Assembly (NCBI RefSeq): GCF_026210795.1
Contig: NC_089430.1
Coordinates: 248,001-312,000 of the forward strand
DNA from: Rhizophagus irregularis
Lineage: Eukaryota > Glomeromycota > Glomeromycetes > Glomerales > Glomeraceae
Reading direction: 5' to 3'
DNA length: 64,000 nucleotides
Part shown: positions 36,401 to 47,942 of the stretch, one piece after another
Numbering within the stretch: the stretch's first letter is position 1
How the letters are laid out: the number at the start of each line of letters is the position of its first letter
Translations under genes and position numbers: made by a program
Notes under the pieces: generated by a model
What the model was told of the DNA's origin: nothing
Databases searched by the model: none
What the model saw: only the letters and a program-made list of their open reading frames with translations

Positions 36401-38840
36401 TTAATTATATGTACAGTAAATATTATAACAATAAGTAATAATAGAATTAAATAAATAACTTACTCTCTATATTATTTAATAATTTTTTAAATAAAGAAAT
36501 TAGTTAGTTTAAATTATATGTAAATATTATAACAATAAGTAATAATAGAATTAAATGAATAACTTACCACCTATGAAATAATTTTTTAAATAAAGAAATT
36601 AGTTAGTTTAAATTATATGCAAATATTATAACAATAAGTAATAATAGAATTAAATAAATAAACTACTATGGCTTACCAACTAAAATAAATTACAAAATGA
36701 TTTTTTAAATAAAGAAATTAGTTTAAATTATATGCAAATATAATAACAATAAGTAATAATAGAACTAAATATTAAATAACTTATAACTTACGATCTATTA
36801 AATAAAAAAATTAGTTAGTTTAAATAAAGAAATTAGTTAGTTTAAATTATATGTAAATATTATAACAATAAGTAATAATAGAAATAAATAAATAAACTAT
36901 GGCTTACAAACTAAAATAAATTACAAAATAATTTTTTAAATAAAGAAATTAGTTAGTTTAAATTATATGCAATTATTATAACAATAAGTAATAATAGAAT
37001 TAAATAAATAAACTATGGCTTACCGGCTAAGATAAATTACAAAATAATTTTTAAATAAAGAAATTAGTTAGTTTTAATTATATGTAAATATTATAACAAT
37101 AAGTAATAATAGAATTAACTTACTCCCTATATTATTTAATTAAAGAAATTAGTTAGTTTTAATTATATGTAAATATTATAACAATATGTAATAATAGAAT
37201 TAAATAAATAACTTACCCTCTATGAAATAATTTTTTAAATAAAGAAATTAGTTAGTTTTAATAACAATAAGTAATAATAGAATTAAATAAATAACTTACC
37301 ATCTATGAAATAATTTTTTAAATAAAGAAATTAGTTAGTTTTAATTATATGTAAATATTATAACAATAAGTAATAATAGAATTAAATAAATAACTTACGC
37401 TCTACATTATTTAATAATTTTTTAAATAAAGAAATTGATTAGTTTTAATTATATGTAAATATTATAACAATAAGTAATAACAGAATTAAATAATAACTTA
37501 CTCCCTATATTATTTAATAATTTTTTAAATAAAGAAATTAGTTAGTTTTAATAACAATAAGTAATAATAGAATTAAATAAAAAACTTACACCCTATAATA
37601 TTTAATAATTTTTTATTTTTTAATAAAGAAATTAGTTAGTTTTAATTATATGTAAATATTATAACAATAAGTAATAATAGATTTAAATAAATAACTACCA
37701 TCTATAAAATAATTTTTTAAATGAAGAAATTAGTTAGTTTAAATTATATGTAAATATTATAACAATAAAGTAATAATAGAATTAAATAAATAACTACCAT
37801 CTATAAAATAATTTTTTAAATAAAGAAATTAGTTAGTTTAATTATATGTAAATATTATAACAATAAGTAATAATAGAATTAAATAAATAACTTACCCCCT
37901 AGTACATTATTCAATATTTTTTTTAAATAAAGAAATTAATTAAATTATATAATTAATATAAAATTGTAAATATAGATATCATATAACTTACACCCTGTAG
38001 TATTATTAATTATTAATTAGTTAGGTATAAAGATAATATAAGTGTATTTACTGTAAATTATATACATTACTTACAATCTAGTTATTTAAATTAAGAATAT
38101 AATTAGTTGAATTATGTAAAATATTAAACAAACAAATATAATATATATTGTAACTTACCATCTATAATATAATTATTAAATAGTTATTTAAACAAAGAAT
38201 TTAGTTATTGAATGTTATATAGAATAAATAAAGTTAAAGGACTAAAGGTTTAAATAACTGATAACTTACCAACTACAGTATTATTAATCATTAAATAAAT
38301 TATTTAGTTATATGGAATACAATAAAAATAATGAGTAATTCATTATTATTTAATTATATTAACTTACGAGCTAAATATTTAATATAATTTTTATATAATA
38401 TAGTTAGCCTAAATTATATTTGTAGTATTTGAATTGTTTATAAATAAAACTTAATATTTCAGCTTGTTTGATATACCTTTAGATTCCTTGGTGTCACTTC
38501 CTTCAAATTCCTCAATACTACTACTTTCAAATTTTTTAGTACCACTTCCCTCAAATTCTCCAGTTTCACTTTCTTCAAATTCTTCTATATTACTGGAAAC
38601 TAGTTTTGTTGTATTACAAATTTGGTTTAATAATATTTGATTATTTACAATGAAATTTTTTTAATAAATAAAAATCTTAATATTTCAACTTTGTTTTGTA
38701 TATTATATTTACCTTCAGGTTCTTTGACATCACACAAAACTAGTTTTATTATATTGCAAATTTGTTTTAAAAATTTTGAATAATTCTAATTTATAATTAT
38801 TCATGTTATAGGCTTTACCTTTATCAATACGTTGGTCCAT
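33459..38840 (-). CDS. TKL-like protein kinase with a micro-exon array in the linker
   Basis: Proposed model, minus strand: exon 1 38840-38819 (ATG, M-D-Q-R-I-D-K), exon 2 38739-38713, exon 3 38599-38477 (Glu/Ser-rich, E-E-F-E-E-S-E-T-G-E-F-E). Then 35 three-base exons (38370 to 34880), one single-base exon at 34796, N-lobe exon 34723-34507, main kinase exon 34434-33552 and last exon 33481-33459. The sum is 1401 nt, 466 codons plus stop. The kinase domain has N-E-G-G-F-G-T-I-Y-K-A, a V-I-L-K lysine, H-C-D-F-H-D-G-N (Cys replaces Arg of HRD), D-L-G instead of DFG, A-P-E, D-I-Y-S-F and C-W-N-E-D-P-L-K-R-P. The catalytic Asp and Asn remain, so a non-RD kinase is possible. If the last donor (GTATGT at 33551) is not used, translation stops at 33535. 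The kinase exons and first three exons are well supported; the micro-exons are inference from splice-site pattern and phase. Confidence 0.7.
34796..38370 (-). repeat. tandem array of intron-like units with variable 3-nt junctions
   Basis: About 35 units of 83-118 bp (mostly 95-112). On the minus strand each unit begins with a donor-like GTAAGTTATT or GTAAGCCATAG and ends with ..ATATAG, ..ATTTTAG or ..TTTCATAG. Exactly three bases separate each AG from the next donor. Triplets start, on the plus strand, at 38368, 38270, 38159, 38075, 37992, 37896, 37798, 37699, 37590, 37502, 37399, 37300, 37217, 37124, 37024, 36908, 36792, 36677, 36568, 36464, 36360, 36251, 36133, 36023, 35926, 35817, 35706, 35597, 35486, 35390, 35303, 35192, 35096, 34987 and 34880. 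Seventeen different triplets occur (most often TTG five times; ATG, GGA and TTT four each). Unit bodies share TTACATATAATTTAAACTAA and TTTCTTTATTTAAAAAATTA. Two units (37699, 37798) have donor GTAGTT and one (36251) has ATAAGTT. Confidence 0.9.
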
Positions 38841-41800
38841 TACTATATCAAAATTCTCCCTAATTGGAAAATATCTTTTTTCTTTTTAAACGCCTTTATT
38901 AGTATAAATAAATATGGTAACAATATTTATGCAAAATGCATTATGTGCAAAAGTGTTGATCACAAGTACAAGCATTGCATCATTGTATATATGACAAACA
39001 AACCGAAATGTATATCAGTATATCAATTATTACAAAATCGCAGTAACTGGTTAATCATTTCGTCTTAGGTAATTATTAAGCACCAACTAGGGTAATTAAG
39101 TACTTAAATTGTAAGGGTTAAATTAATTTTAAAAATCTTAAGTTTTGAGAGTTGCACCATTACATTATTAAATTATTAACAATTGATAATAAATATGTTA
39201 CAGCAAACCCATTTTCGATTAGTTAATTTGATAACAATAATGGGTAAGCACCATTTTTTTTAATGGTTTAATAAAGAAATGGCGTGAATCCATTTCTTGT
39301 TAGGTGATTTAGATAATTAAAAACAGGTTCACACTATTTAATTATTAAATCAATTGAAAACTGTGCAAACCTGTTATTTATTATCAAATTACTTAATAAA
39401 AAATGGGTTTGCACTCATTATTTCTTTATTAAATCAATTAAGAATAGAAACCCATTATTTATTATCTAAATCACTCAAATCTATTTTTTATTAAGTAATT
39501 TAATATACAAAAACAGGTTCACACCAATTTTTCATTTAATAAAGAAATGGTTTGATCCTTTTTTTTATTAAGCAATTTGATAATAAATAATGGAGTCATA
39601 CCATTTTTAAATAAAGAAACTGTGTGAACCTATTTGTCATTAAGAAATTTAATAATAAATAATGGAATTTTTTTAATGGTTTAATAAAGAAATGGCATGA
39701 ACCTATTTCTTATTACATTGTTTCTTTATTATTCAGAATTTTTTCAGTACTTATTTTTTTTTCGGATTCCTTTTTTTTCGGAAATTTCACTTTTTTTAAA
39801 CCGATTTCTTTTCTTTATCCTTTTTCTTTCCCCAAATTTTTTTTATTTTTTATTTTTTTTATTTTTTTTCATTTTTTTTCATTATTAAATAATATATTCA
39901 CAAATTATTATTTTTTTAAAAAATCAATAACATGTAGGAAAATTGACCAACGTTGATAGAAAGATGATTAAGATTGTCTCAATTAAAATTGAACGCTGAA
40001 TAAATAGTTTGATTTTCGAATTCATAAAAATCGAAAAAAATTGAAATTTTTACAATATTTTATAATTAATTAATTGAAGAAATTGTTAATTTAATAATAG
40101 ATTATTATAACCAAATCCATATCCAAATAATCACCAGATTTTTGAATAAAGATTTTAATTCAAATGGTTTAGTTGAATTAATATTTATCAAGTAAAATGA
40201 GTATCAAAAGAATAATATTAATAAATGATATGAACAGATTCTAATACATTTAATTGTTCAAATATTTTTCCTAAGTTAGTTATAAGTTTAAGATTGACGT
40301 AATATAAAATAATAAGAAATAATTATAAAATTTATAATTAATTAATAAAAATATTTGTAGTATTTTTTATAATATTAAAGTTTTTTCGAAAATACTTCTA
40401 AAAAATTAATCAATTTTTATTGATAACTATTTTTTTACAATTCCTTAATTAATCCGAATTTCATTCTACACTCAAACGTCAAATCATTAGTATAAATAAA
40501 TATAATTTAATACATATTATTTTATTATTTTTTGTTAACTAACTATTACCTAATTATAAACAAAAAACTACTTAGTATTACATTATAATACTAAATTTTT
40601 CTATTTAAACAAACTCATTGGTCCCGGTGCGAAAACGGGTAACTGCTAGTGATTACTTCGGTCCGTTTGATTATAAAGATTGATTTAACAGTACACTGGA
40701 TTTTTTTTTGCCATTCGCTTTATAATGAGTTGAGTTAATAAAAAAAATTTTTTTATATTAATTTAATTATTCTGTAATGAATAATTATAATGACATTAAT
40801 ATTATATAATAATATAATTAATAATTTCAAAATTTTATAAATTTTATGAACCTTAATAACATAGTATATCTTCTCTTACAAAATATTTTATAAAATTATT
40901 TCAAATATTGTAAATATGGATTTTATACAAATTTTTTGTCCGTGATAATCATACTAACGATTTTTGGTTTAAGATTGTTTTCCATAAATCGGTTGAATGA
41001 TAATGATTAATCTAAAAATGGTTAAAATTAAGAGTTTATTATTATTTTGGTTATTCATTTTTGCATATCGTCAAATGACATATGATTACGCAAATCCGCA
41101 AATTTGGTAATTTTCAATAACAAAAGTACAATCGCTTGAATTTCCTATTCACATGCTTAGACTGCTTAGTGGATTTGTTCTCTTAATTCGTAGAAGGTAC
41201 GTCGATCATAACACATTTTTAGTCAAAAGTGTCTCTCATTGAATATTAATCCGTAGGTAAATTTTAATGTAAAAAATTATACGAATTATGCGGTGTGATG
41301 ATTTACATAGTTTTTAACGATCAATTTTTTATTTAAAAATCTAAATTAGTAAGGGCCATGACATTTATTGCGTAATATTTTAGGCGGGGGTTAGCAAAAA
41401 TCTTACACTTTCCTTTGATTTTCATACTATGATCGACACAGACTCCCCGAAAAAATTCCCTGCACGAATTCCACTAAATGAAGGCGGAGCATCAGAGAAA
41501 TTTTTATTTCTTTTTTTATGAATGGTAATCAATTTTAAATTTTAATTTATTATTAACGTTTCGAATAATTTATTTTTTTTCATAAAAAAAAACTTTTCAA
41601 TAAGACTGATATTAGGGTAGTTAACGGAGTTCGGCATCAATATTTGAAGGTTGAGCAGCAGAGAAATGCATAAAATTTTATTTCCTTTTTTATGAATGAT
41701 AATCAATTTTAAATTTTAATTTATTGTTTTTTCTTTTTTTATAGTAAAGCATTTTCCTTTATAATTTATTATTTTTCAAATAAACAATAAAACTAATATT

Positions 41801-42354
41801 AGGATAGTTAACGGACTTAACAGTTAGGCATCAATATTTGTAATTATAATAATGATCTAAATAATTAAAAAATTTATTTTCTAAAATAATTAACCTTCAA
41901 ATTTATATAAAATATTCGGGCGAGTAATTTCGTATTTTTTTTTTGAACCCTAGATTGTGTACGTGGTTTTACATGATCACGTGAAATTTATTTATAGTAA
42001 ACGGAGCTGCATTTTTTTTGTTCTTTTTATATCTCCCATTTGACAACATTCGTGGGAAGTTTTTTATTATTGAGTTCACCAAAATTGTTTCAGTGTCGAA
42101 CATCGAAGTGTCGTACTACTACTGTATAACATACGTAATCTTGCATTATGATCACTGGGTCCTAAATTTAGAATTTTATTTGCTGATTGAAGATATTAAT
42201 GATCAAATTTTTTTTTTTTTTTTTTTTTAATAAATTGAGCAATTTCACGGATTTTGCTTTCCCTCACCTTTTTTCGATTTATCAAATATAAATACAGTAC
42301 AGTACATATATATTGATATTATTTGAAAAAGCTTTTTTTTTTTAAACAAAAAAC
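38841..42354. other. long intergenic region with imperfect repeats
   Basis: No gene recognised. At about 39230-39720, words such as GGTTTAATAAAGAAATGGC and ACCCATTTCTTATTA recur, an imperfect repeat of about 60-85 bp. At about 41470-41640 and 41650-41840 a block of about 185 bp is duplicated in tandem (TTTTTATGAATGnTAATCAAT, then GATATTAGGGTAGTTAACGG). The rest is AT-rich and featureless. Confidence 0.5.
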
Positions 42355-45300
42355 ATGGAAGACTATGACAAGATCGACAATGATACAAAGACTGTATCGA
42401 CTCATCGTAATAATGTATTTGGAACACTTGTAAATTTTTTTAAGCATAAGGATGAAGACCAATGTGTAAACGTAGATTATGGAAAAGACGATATCACTAA
42501 GAAGGAAGAAGATTATCAAATTACAATTTGTCAAGATGGAAAATTTGTTGCTACATTCGATACAGGTAAAAAAAAAATCATTATTAGAAAATGACTTATT
42601 AACCATGCATATGTATATAACGAGCAAGTAATTTTTTTTTTCTAAAAAATAAAGAAAACCTTCGGATCAAATTATTGAAAAATACTAATTATCGTCCATT
42701 TAAATTCGATGAGAAGATTAATTTCAGCAATCAATCCGATGAAATTGACGAAACAATCGCTTATTTTAAAATAAATAATGATTTTATTATCGAAAAATTT
42801 TACAATACAGATTACAAACCTCCTTTATTTGAAGAAACCCAAGATGACAATGACATTTATTTTTCAGACAGTGACGAAATAACAGCAAAAGATAAGAAGA
42901 ACGATTCGAAAAAGGGTGAAAAGAATGATGAATTTAAATGGTCTTTTGATATGTCAAATATATACAAAAAGAATGATGACGAATTTTTTGTTTTTATCGC
43001 AATATCTCGAATAAACATCCGTGAAGACATGAAAAATACAAAGGAAAAGAAAAAAGATGATAATAAGAAACATGAAAAAGAACATCTTAGTAAAATTAGT
43101 TTTAAGTGTGTAAATAAAGAATCTGTTCACGTAAACGTTTATGAGAATATGAAAGAAGATAATAAAAGTAAAAAAGGAACCGCCATTTATTGTATTGAAC
43201 TAAAAAGTCAAAATAGAGAGAATGAAAACGAAGTGAACAAGAAAGAAAATGAAAATGAGGAAAAAGAAAATGGAGAGAAGGAAAATATTTATACTCTTAA
43301 CGCTGTAACTTGTTATTACTCTAATAACATTTCAGGGATATGTAAATTCGTAAGAAATTCATATGATGATAATAAATTAAAAAGATTTATAATATTGAAT
43401 ATTCATGGAATATATAATCTTGAATTTAGTAATAATTATGGTTCTTTTAAATTGGGTGAGAAATTTGAATATCCACAAATTTTAAAACGTAAATTAAGTA
43501 ATTGGTATTCAGATAGAAATGACGGCTGTATGACACGACTTCTCTCGTGTATTTATGATAAATATTTTTTGGTCACACTATACAAAAAAGTTATTGAATT
43601 ACTTGAAGGTACAACTATTTTTTTTTAAATATAAATTGAAATTATACAGTATTAACGTATATTAATACAATCTATTTTTTAGTTTATAGTCTTGAAAAAA
43701 TGGAATTAGAGACTACAGTAAAAAGAGTCAAAGAGGAAGAGGATAGATTGGACAATTTTATAAAGAAAGACAACAATAATATCTATGATAACTTTATAAT
43801 TAGTAGGTTACATCTTTGTTATACTCAAGGAAATAATATTATTAAGTAAGTGTTATGTGATACTATAAGTCATTTATTATTTCTTCAAATAATGTTATTT
43901 CATATCGTTTGTAGGTTATATTGTATGGAAAATGGTTTACAAGTGGCATCAAAAAAATTTGATGAAATAGAAAAAATACATTTGTTGGAATTTATTGATA
44001 GTGATGAAAAATTACTTATAATAGGTGAAGATTTCAAAGAAGACAAAGATTCTAAAAAAGATAAAAAAAAGCTGAAGTTTATAGTTTGGGATTTATATGA
44101 TACTGGAAAATATGAATTAACAGAGTTGCCAATGACTAATTTAGAGAATATTGACACTCGATTAGCTAAAATTTCAGGAAATGTTTTACAAATTGATGAT
44201 AAAGGAAAAGTTTCATCAGTCCTTGAAAAAATTGAAGAAGTCAAGAAGAAAAAATTATATAAGGTTAATAAGGTTGTAGGTCCGAGAATAAAATTAAAAG
44301 AAGATATAGGAAAAAAATTAAATGGAAGCTCAGATGAGAAACATATTATACATTACATTGAGAAAATAAAATTTGAACCAATAGTTAATGACAAGGAACC
44401 ATGGGTGTCAGGTGATTACGAAAGAAATTCTTATCGTCTTTATCAACATGAAGAAATAGAAATTTTACAGCTTATTATTGGCAGATCAACTGTTCAAATT
44501 TGGCATCAAATTAAAGATAGTAACAAAGGAGAACCATTTCTTGAATATATATGGACCAATCGTATTCTTATAAATCAAGAAAGGGAACAAACAAAATTAC
44601 GAATTGAAAAGTTTGAAATGTTTGAATCAAATAGTAAAACAAATGATTTTTATTTAAAAGTTTATTGGTATGAAAGAAAAGATAATGAAGAGAGTACGAA
44701 AGAGGAAGAGGATGAAGAAATATGTCATATAGAAGATAAAATAGAAGAGATTAATAAAGTTAATAAAATGGATGAAGTTGAAAAAGAGAAAAGAAAGCAA
44801 GAGATAATAAATAGTGCTAAAAAAGTAAAAAGATGTGAAAAAGTAATTCAACAAAAAGATATTATTGAAAAATTTTATGCAGTAAGACATGCTTGCAAAG
44901 CATTAGAACATCTTAATAAGCGTTATATTAATAAAGAACTTGTGGATAATTATGTCAGAGTACGCAATGTAAGTTGTTTAAATAATAAACGATTTTAATT
45001 TAATTTTATTTGTTTTTAAGAAGTTAATTAATATTTGTTTTTGATTATTAAAAAGTATGAGGAAATGATTACCTATATCAAACATATAATCTGGAAATTT
45101 GTTAAATATGAACCACAAAATATTAAATTATTGGATGTCCGATACAATATTATGAAGAATTTAATTCTTGGTGACTGCGATGATTTAATAAAATTTATAT
45201 TATTTGGAGATGATAAAACCTTCAGAAATAAAAATAAAGATATTGTTCATATTCCAAGTAATAAATTATGGCTAGGAAAAAAGTTTTTAAGAGATGATGA

Positions 45301-47463
45301 CCTTGATTTTGATGAAGTAAAAGATAATCCTTCAATAGAAAATAAAGAATTCGAATTACAAAATAATATGGAATTGGCAATGTATCATTGTAAAGGTAGA
45401 TATCTAAAATTCATCACCCTTATAATACAGTAAATAACATGGTTTCATTTATCATATATATTTTATCACAGATAAAGATTCGACTATTGTTGCATATCTT
45501 TTGGAATATTATTCTAGTCATGCAGTGAATGATGCGGGTTGGATGTGCACTGTTTCTAAGGAAATTCCTATGTTATTTGAATATAATTATGGTATTTTCA
45601 ATTTTTATTTTTATTTGGAAATAATTTGTGTAATTTAATAATTTTTTATATGTAATATAGATGATTACGCAGAAAAGTTATTTTATAAAGAATGTTTTGA
45701 AGGTCAAACTCATGATTCCCTTGAAGTTCTGGAAGAAAGCTATAATAAAAATTTTAATGCATTTGGAATAGTTAAACTAAAATCTGAATCTTTAAAACAT
45801 AAAAAATTTAAGCTTATAGAATCACCATTATTACGAATAATTCCCCTTCCCAGTTTTATTAAAAGCAGCATTAAAAAGAAAAAAGAAAAATATGATTTTT
45901 TTAATCAAATATTAAATATTATTCTATTTTTATTAATACCACGGTGGTACAAAATTAATCAAAAAGAAAAATTTAGGTTAAGCCCTTTTTCTAGAATGTT
46001 ACTATGTGGGAATGATGTTATTTATGATAATCCAGCAATTGAAGCGGTTATTAATTTTCGTTGGAAAAAGGCAAGAAATTACTTTTTTTCTCTCTTTCTT
46101 CAGCTGGGCATATTTGAATCATAACACTATTATTAATCAAAATTTTTTGTTTTTATTAATTATTTTATTCTATTATTTGGCAATTTATCTACTTATTACT
46201 GATTTCTTAAAGTTTCTTTATCTTGGATATAAAATATATCTTAATAGAATATATTATATTTTTGGTGTAATTTCAATTATATTTGCCGTAATAATAATGT
46301 CAATAATTATTCAAGATTTTCGATTTTCTGATGGTTTTGGAAGTGTTGTAGAAATTAACACTGGATTGATTGTGGGGATATCATTCTCAATTTTCTTAAT
46401 TTGGATTGAATTGGTAAAATTTTGATTTGCAATTTTTAAGTTAAAATCCTATATATAAGATTAATTTTAACCAAACTTTAACAATTTTTAGATTTTCTAC
46501 TTCCGCTTAATACCATGTAAAAAATATATCAATTTAAATTTTTTTGTTTGCATTAACCGTTAATATATTTTAATATATTATTAATTAACCTAATTTTTTT
46601 GACAGATATTGGTATTTATATTTATCATGTCATAATTATCTTCAAAATCATATTTCCATTCTTTTTGTTTATGTTGATTGTAATATTAGCATTTGCGCAC
46701 ACAATGTATGGAAAACTAATTTGTTTATTTATTCATTTTGAATTTTCAATATGACTAATCTTTCTTTTTATGTAGGTTTGTGTTACTCAGAAATCCTGTG
46801 AATATTAGGACTAAAGATTCTACATATAGTGGAGTTGCTACAAATTCTTTAACAAATGAGACACTTAATATTGAATTTAAATCCGATTTTGATCCAACTT
46901 CTAGTGATAATCCATTCACATCTTTTTCTAGTGCTATAATGGCTACATATTTTTGGATTAGTGATAATTGGATTCAAAGAGATGAATTGATTTTTGGGCT
47001 GTTGACATATATACTTTTATTGCTAGTATATTCCTTGTAATAGGTTTACAAAATATGTTGATCGCTTTTATGAGGTAAAGCTTCTTTGCCAATTTCATAA
47101 TTATAACTTATTTTAATATTCTTTCTTATTTATTAATTTGTTTATCTTTTTAGTGATGAATATGAAGATGTGAAAGATAAAAGTAGGCTAATTTTATTAA
47201 AACATAAAGCAAATCACATAGCAGATTATGATGCAATGTATCATATTCATTTTTGGATCCCTGATTCTAAACCAAAATGTATTTATTATATTGGTCAATC
47301 TGAAAATTATGAAGATTGGCATATTGCAAGAAAGGATGATGATAAGAGTGCTATTTGTAAAGGTTTAAAAGAAAACCCTATTTTTACAAACTTTAAAGAA
47401 AGAGATTTTGATGATCATTCAATCTGGAATTATCAACTTGATAATAAGGATAATGAGCATTGA
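42355..47463 (+). pseudogene. ion-transport-domain (TRP-like) channel gene with two frameshifts
   Basis: Eleven exons: 42355-42565, 42655-43608, 43683-43845, 43915-44968, 45056-45395, 45472-45591, 45661-46413, 46492-46516 (25 nt), 46606-46705, 46776-47074, 47154-47463. All junctions are GT-AG and phases fit except for lesions inside two exons. The N-terminal two thirds is a charged, Lys/Glu-rich cytosolic region. The C-terminal part has hydrophobic helices (W-A-Y-L-N-H-N-T-I-I; I-F-P-F-F-L-F-M-L-I-V-I-L-A-F-A), a pore-like segment A-I-M-A-T-Y-F-W-I-S-D-N-W and a last helix V-I-G-L-Q-N-M-L-I-A-F-M, as in six-helix cation channels. One extra base in the T-run near 46083 shifts frame in the first helix; one missing base near 46990 shifts frame between pore and last helix. 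Without these the protein would be about 1440 residues. Either a recent pseudogene or two assembly errors. Confidence 0.75.
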
Positions 47464-47942
47464 AAAATTTTAAGAACATAAATAATGACTTTTGATGAAG
47501 TTAAACATTGGAAGATGAAGTCCTAAATTAGAAGGTCAAATCGCCGAATTGAAGTAAGTTGAATGGAAAGTTAATGATAAAAAAAATCATAAAGAGATTA
47601 TTTTTATTAATTTATTATAGCTTATTTATTATTTTTATTTTTATATTTATTTATTGGTAAATAAAATTTTATATGAAATATCATGCATGTATAATGGGAA
47701 GCGATAAAGATTTTGATTTTAAAAAAAGCATTTGACAATGTAATAAAAATTTAATAAAATTTATGAATATAACTGATAGTAATAATTATAATAAAATAAT
47801 TTTATTTATTTTATTTTTAAATATATTTAATTTATGCCGCAAGTAATTTATAATTACCGCAACTTTATAGGTAATTAAATTTGGAAACATGCGAGTATAC
47901 ATTTTAAAGGGAATAGATCGGCACGGCCGAATTAATTCATTA
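47464..47942. other. gap between convergent genes
   Basis: Immediately after the channel stop, about 80 bases look like a degenerate coiled-coil tail (D-E-V-K-H-W-K-M-K then TAA), possibly the lost end of the channel. The rest is AT-rich 3' flank shared with the convergent Myb-like gene. Confidence 0.4.

Noticed and set aside
34740-38460. CRISPR-like array
   Set aside because: Conserved parts are about 80-115 bp and AT-rich with no palindromic repeat or spacers of uniform length; the variable part is only 3 nt and flanked by splice consensus. The host is a eukaryote.
38832-39068. 78-codon plus frame overlapping the kinase start
   Set aside because: Lies opposite exon 1 of the kinase gene and shows no domain.
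44654-44890. Minus frame rich in Phe and Tyr
   Set aside because: Antisense shadow of the Lys/Glu-rich channel exon.
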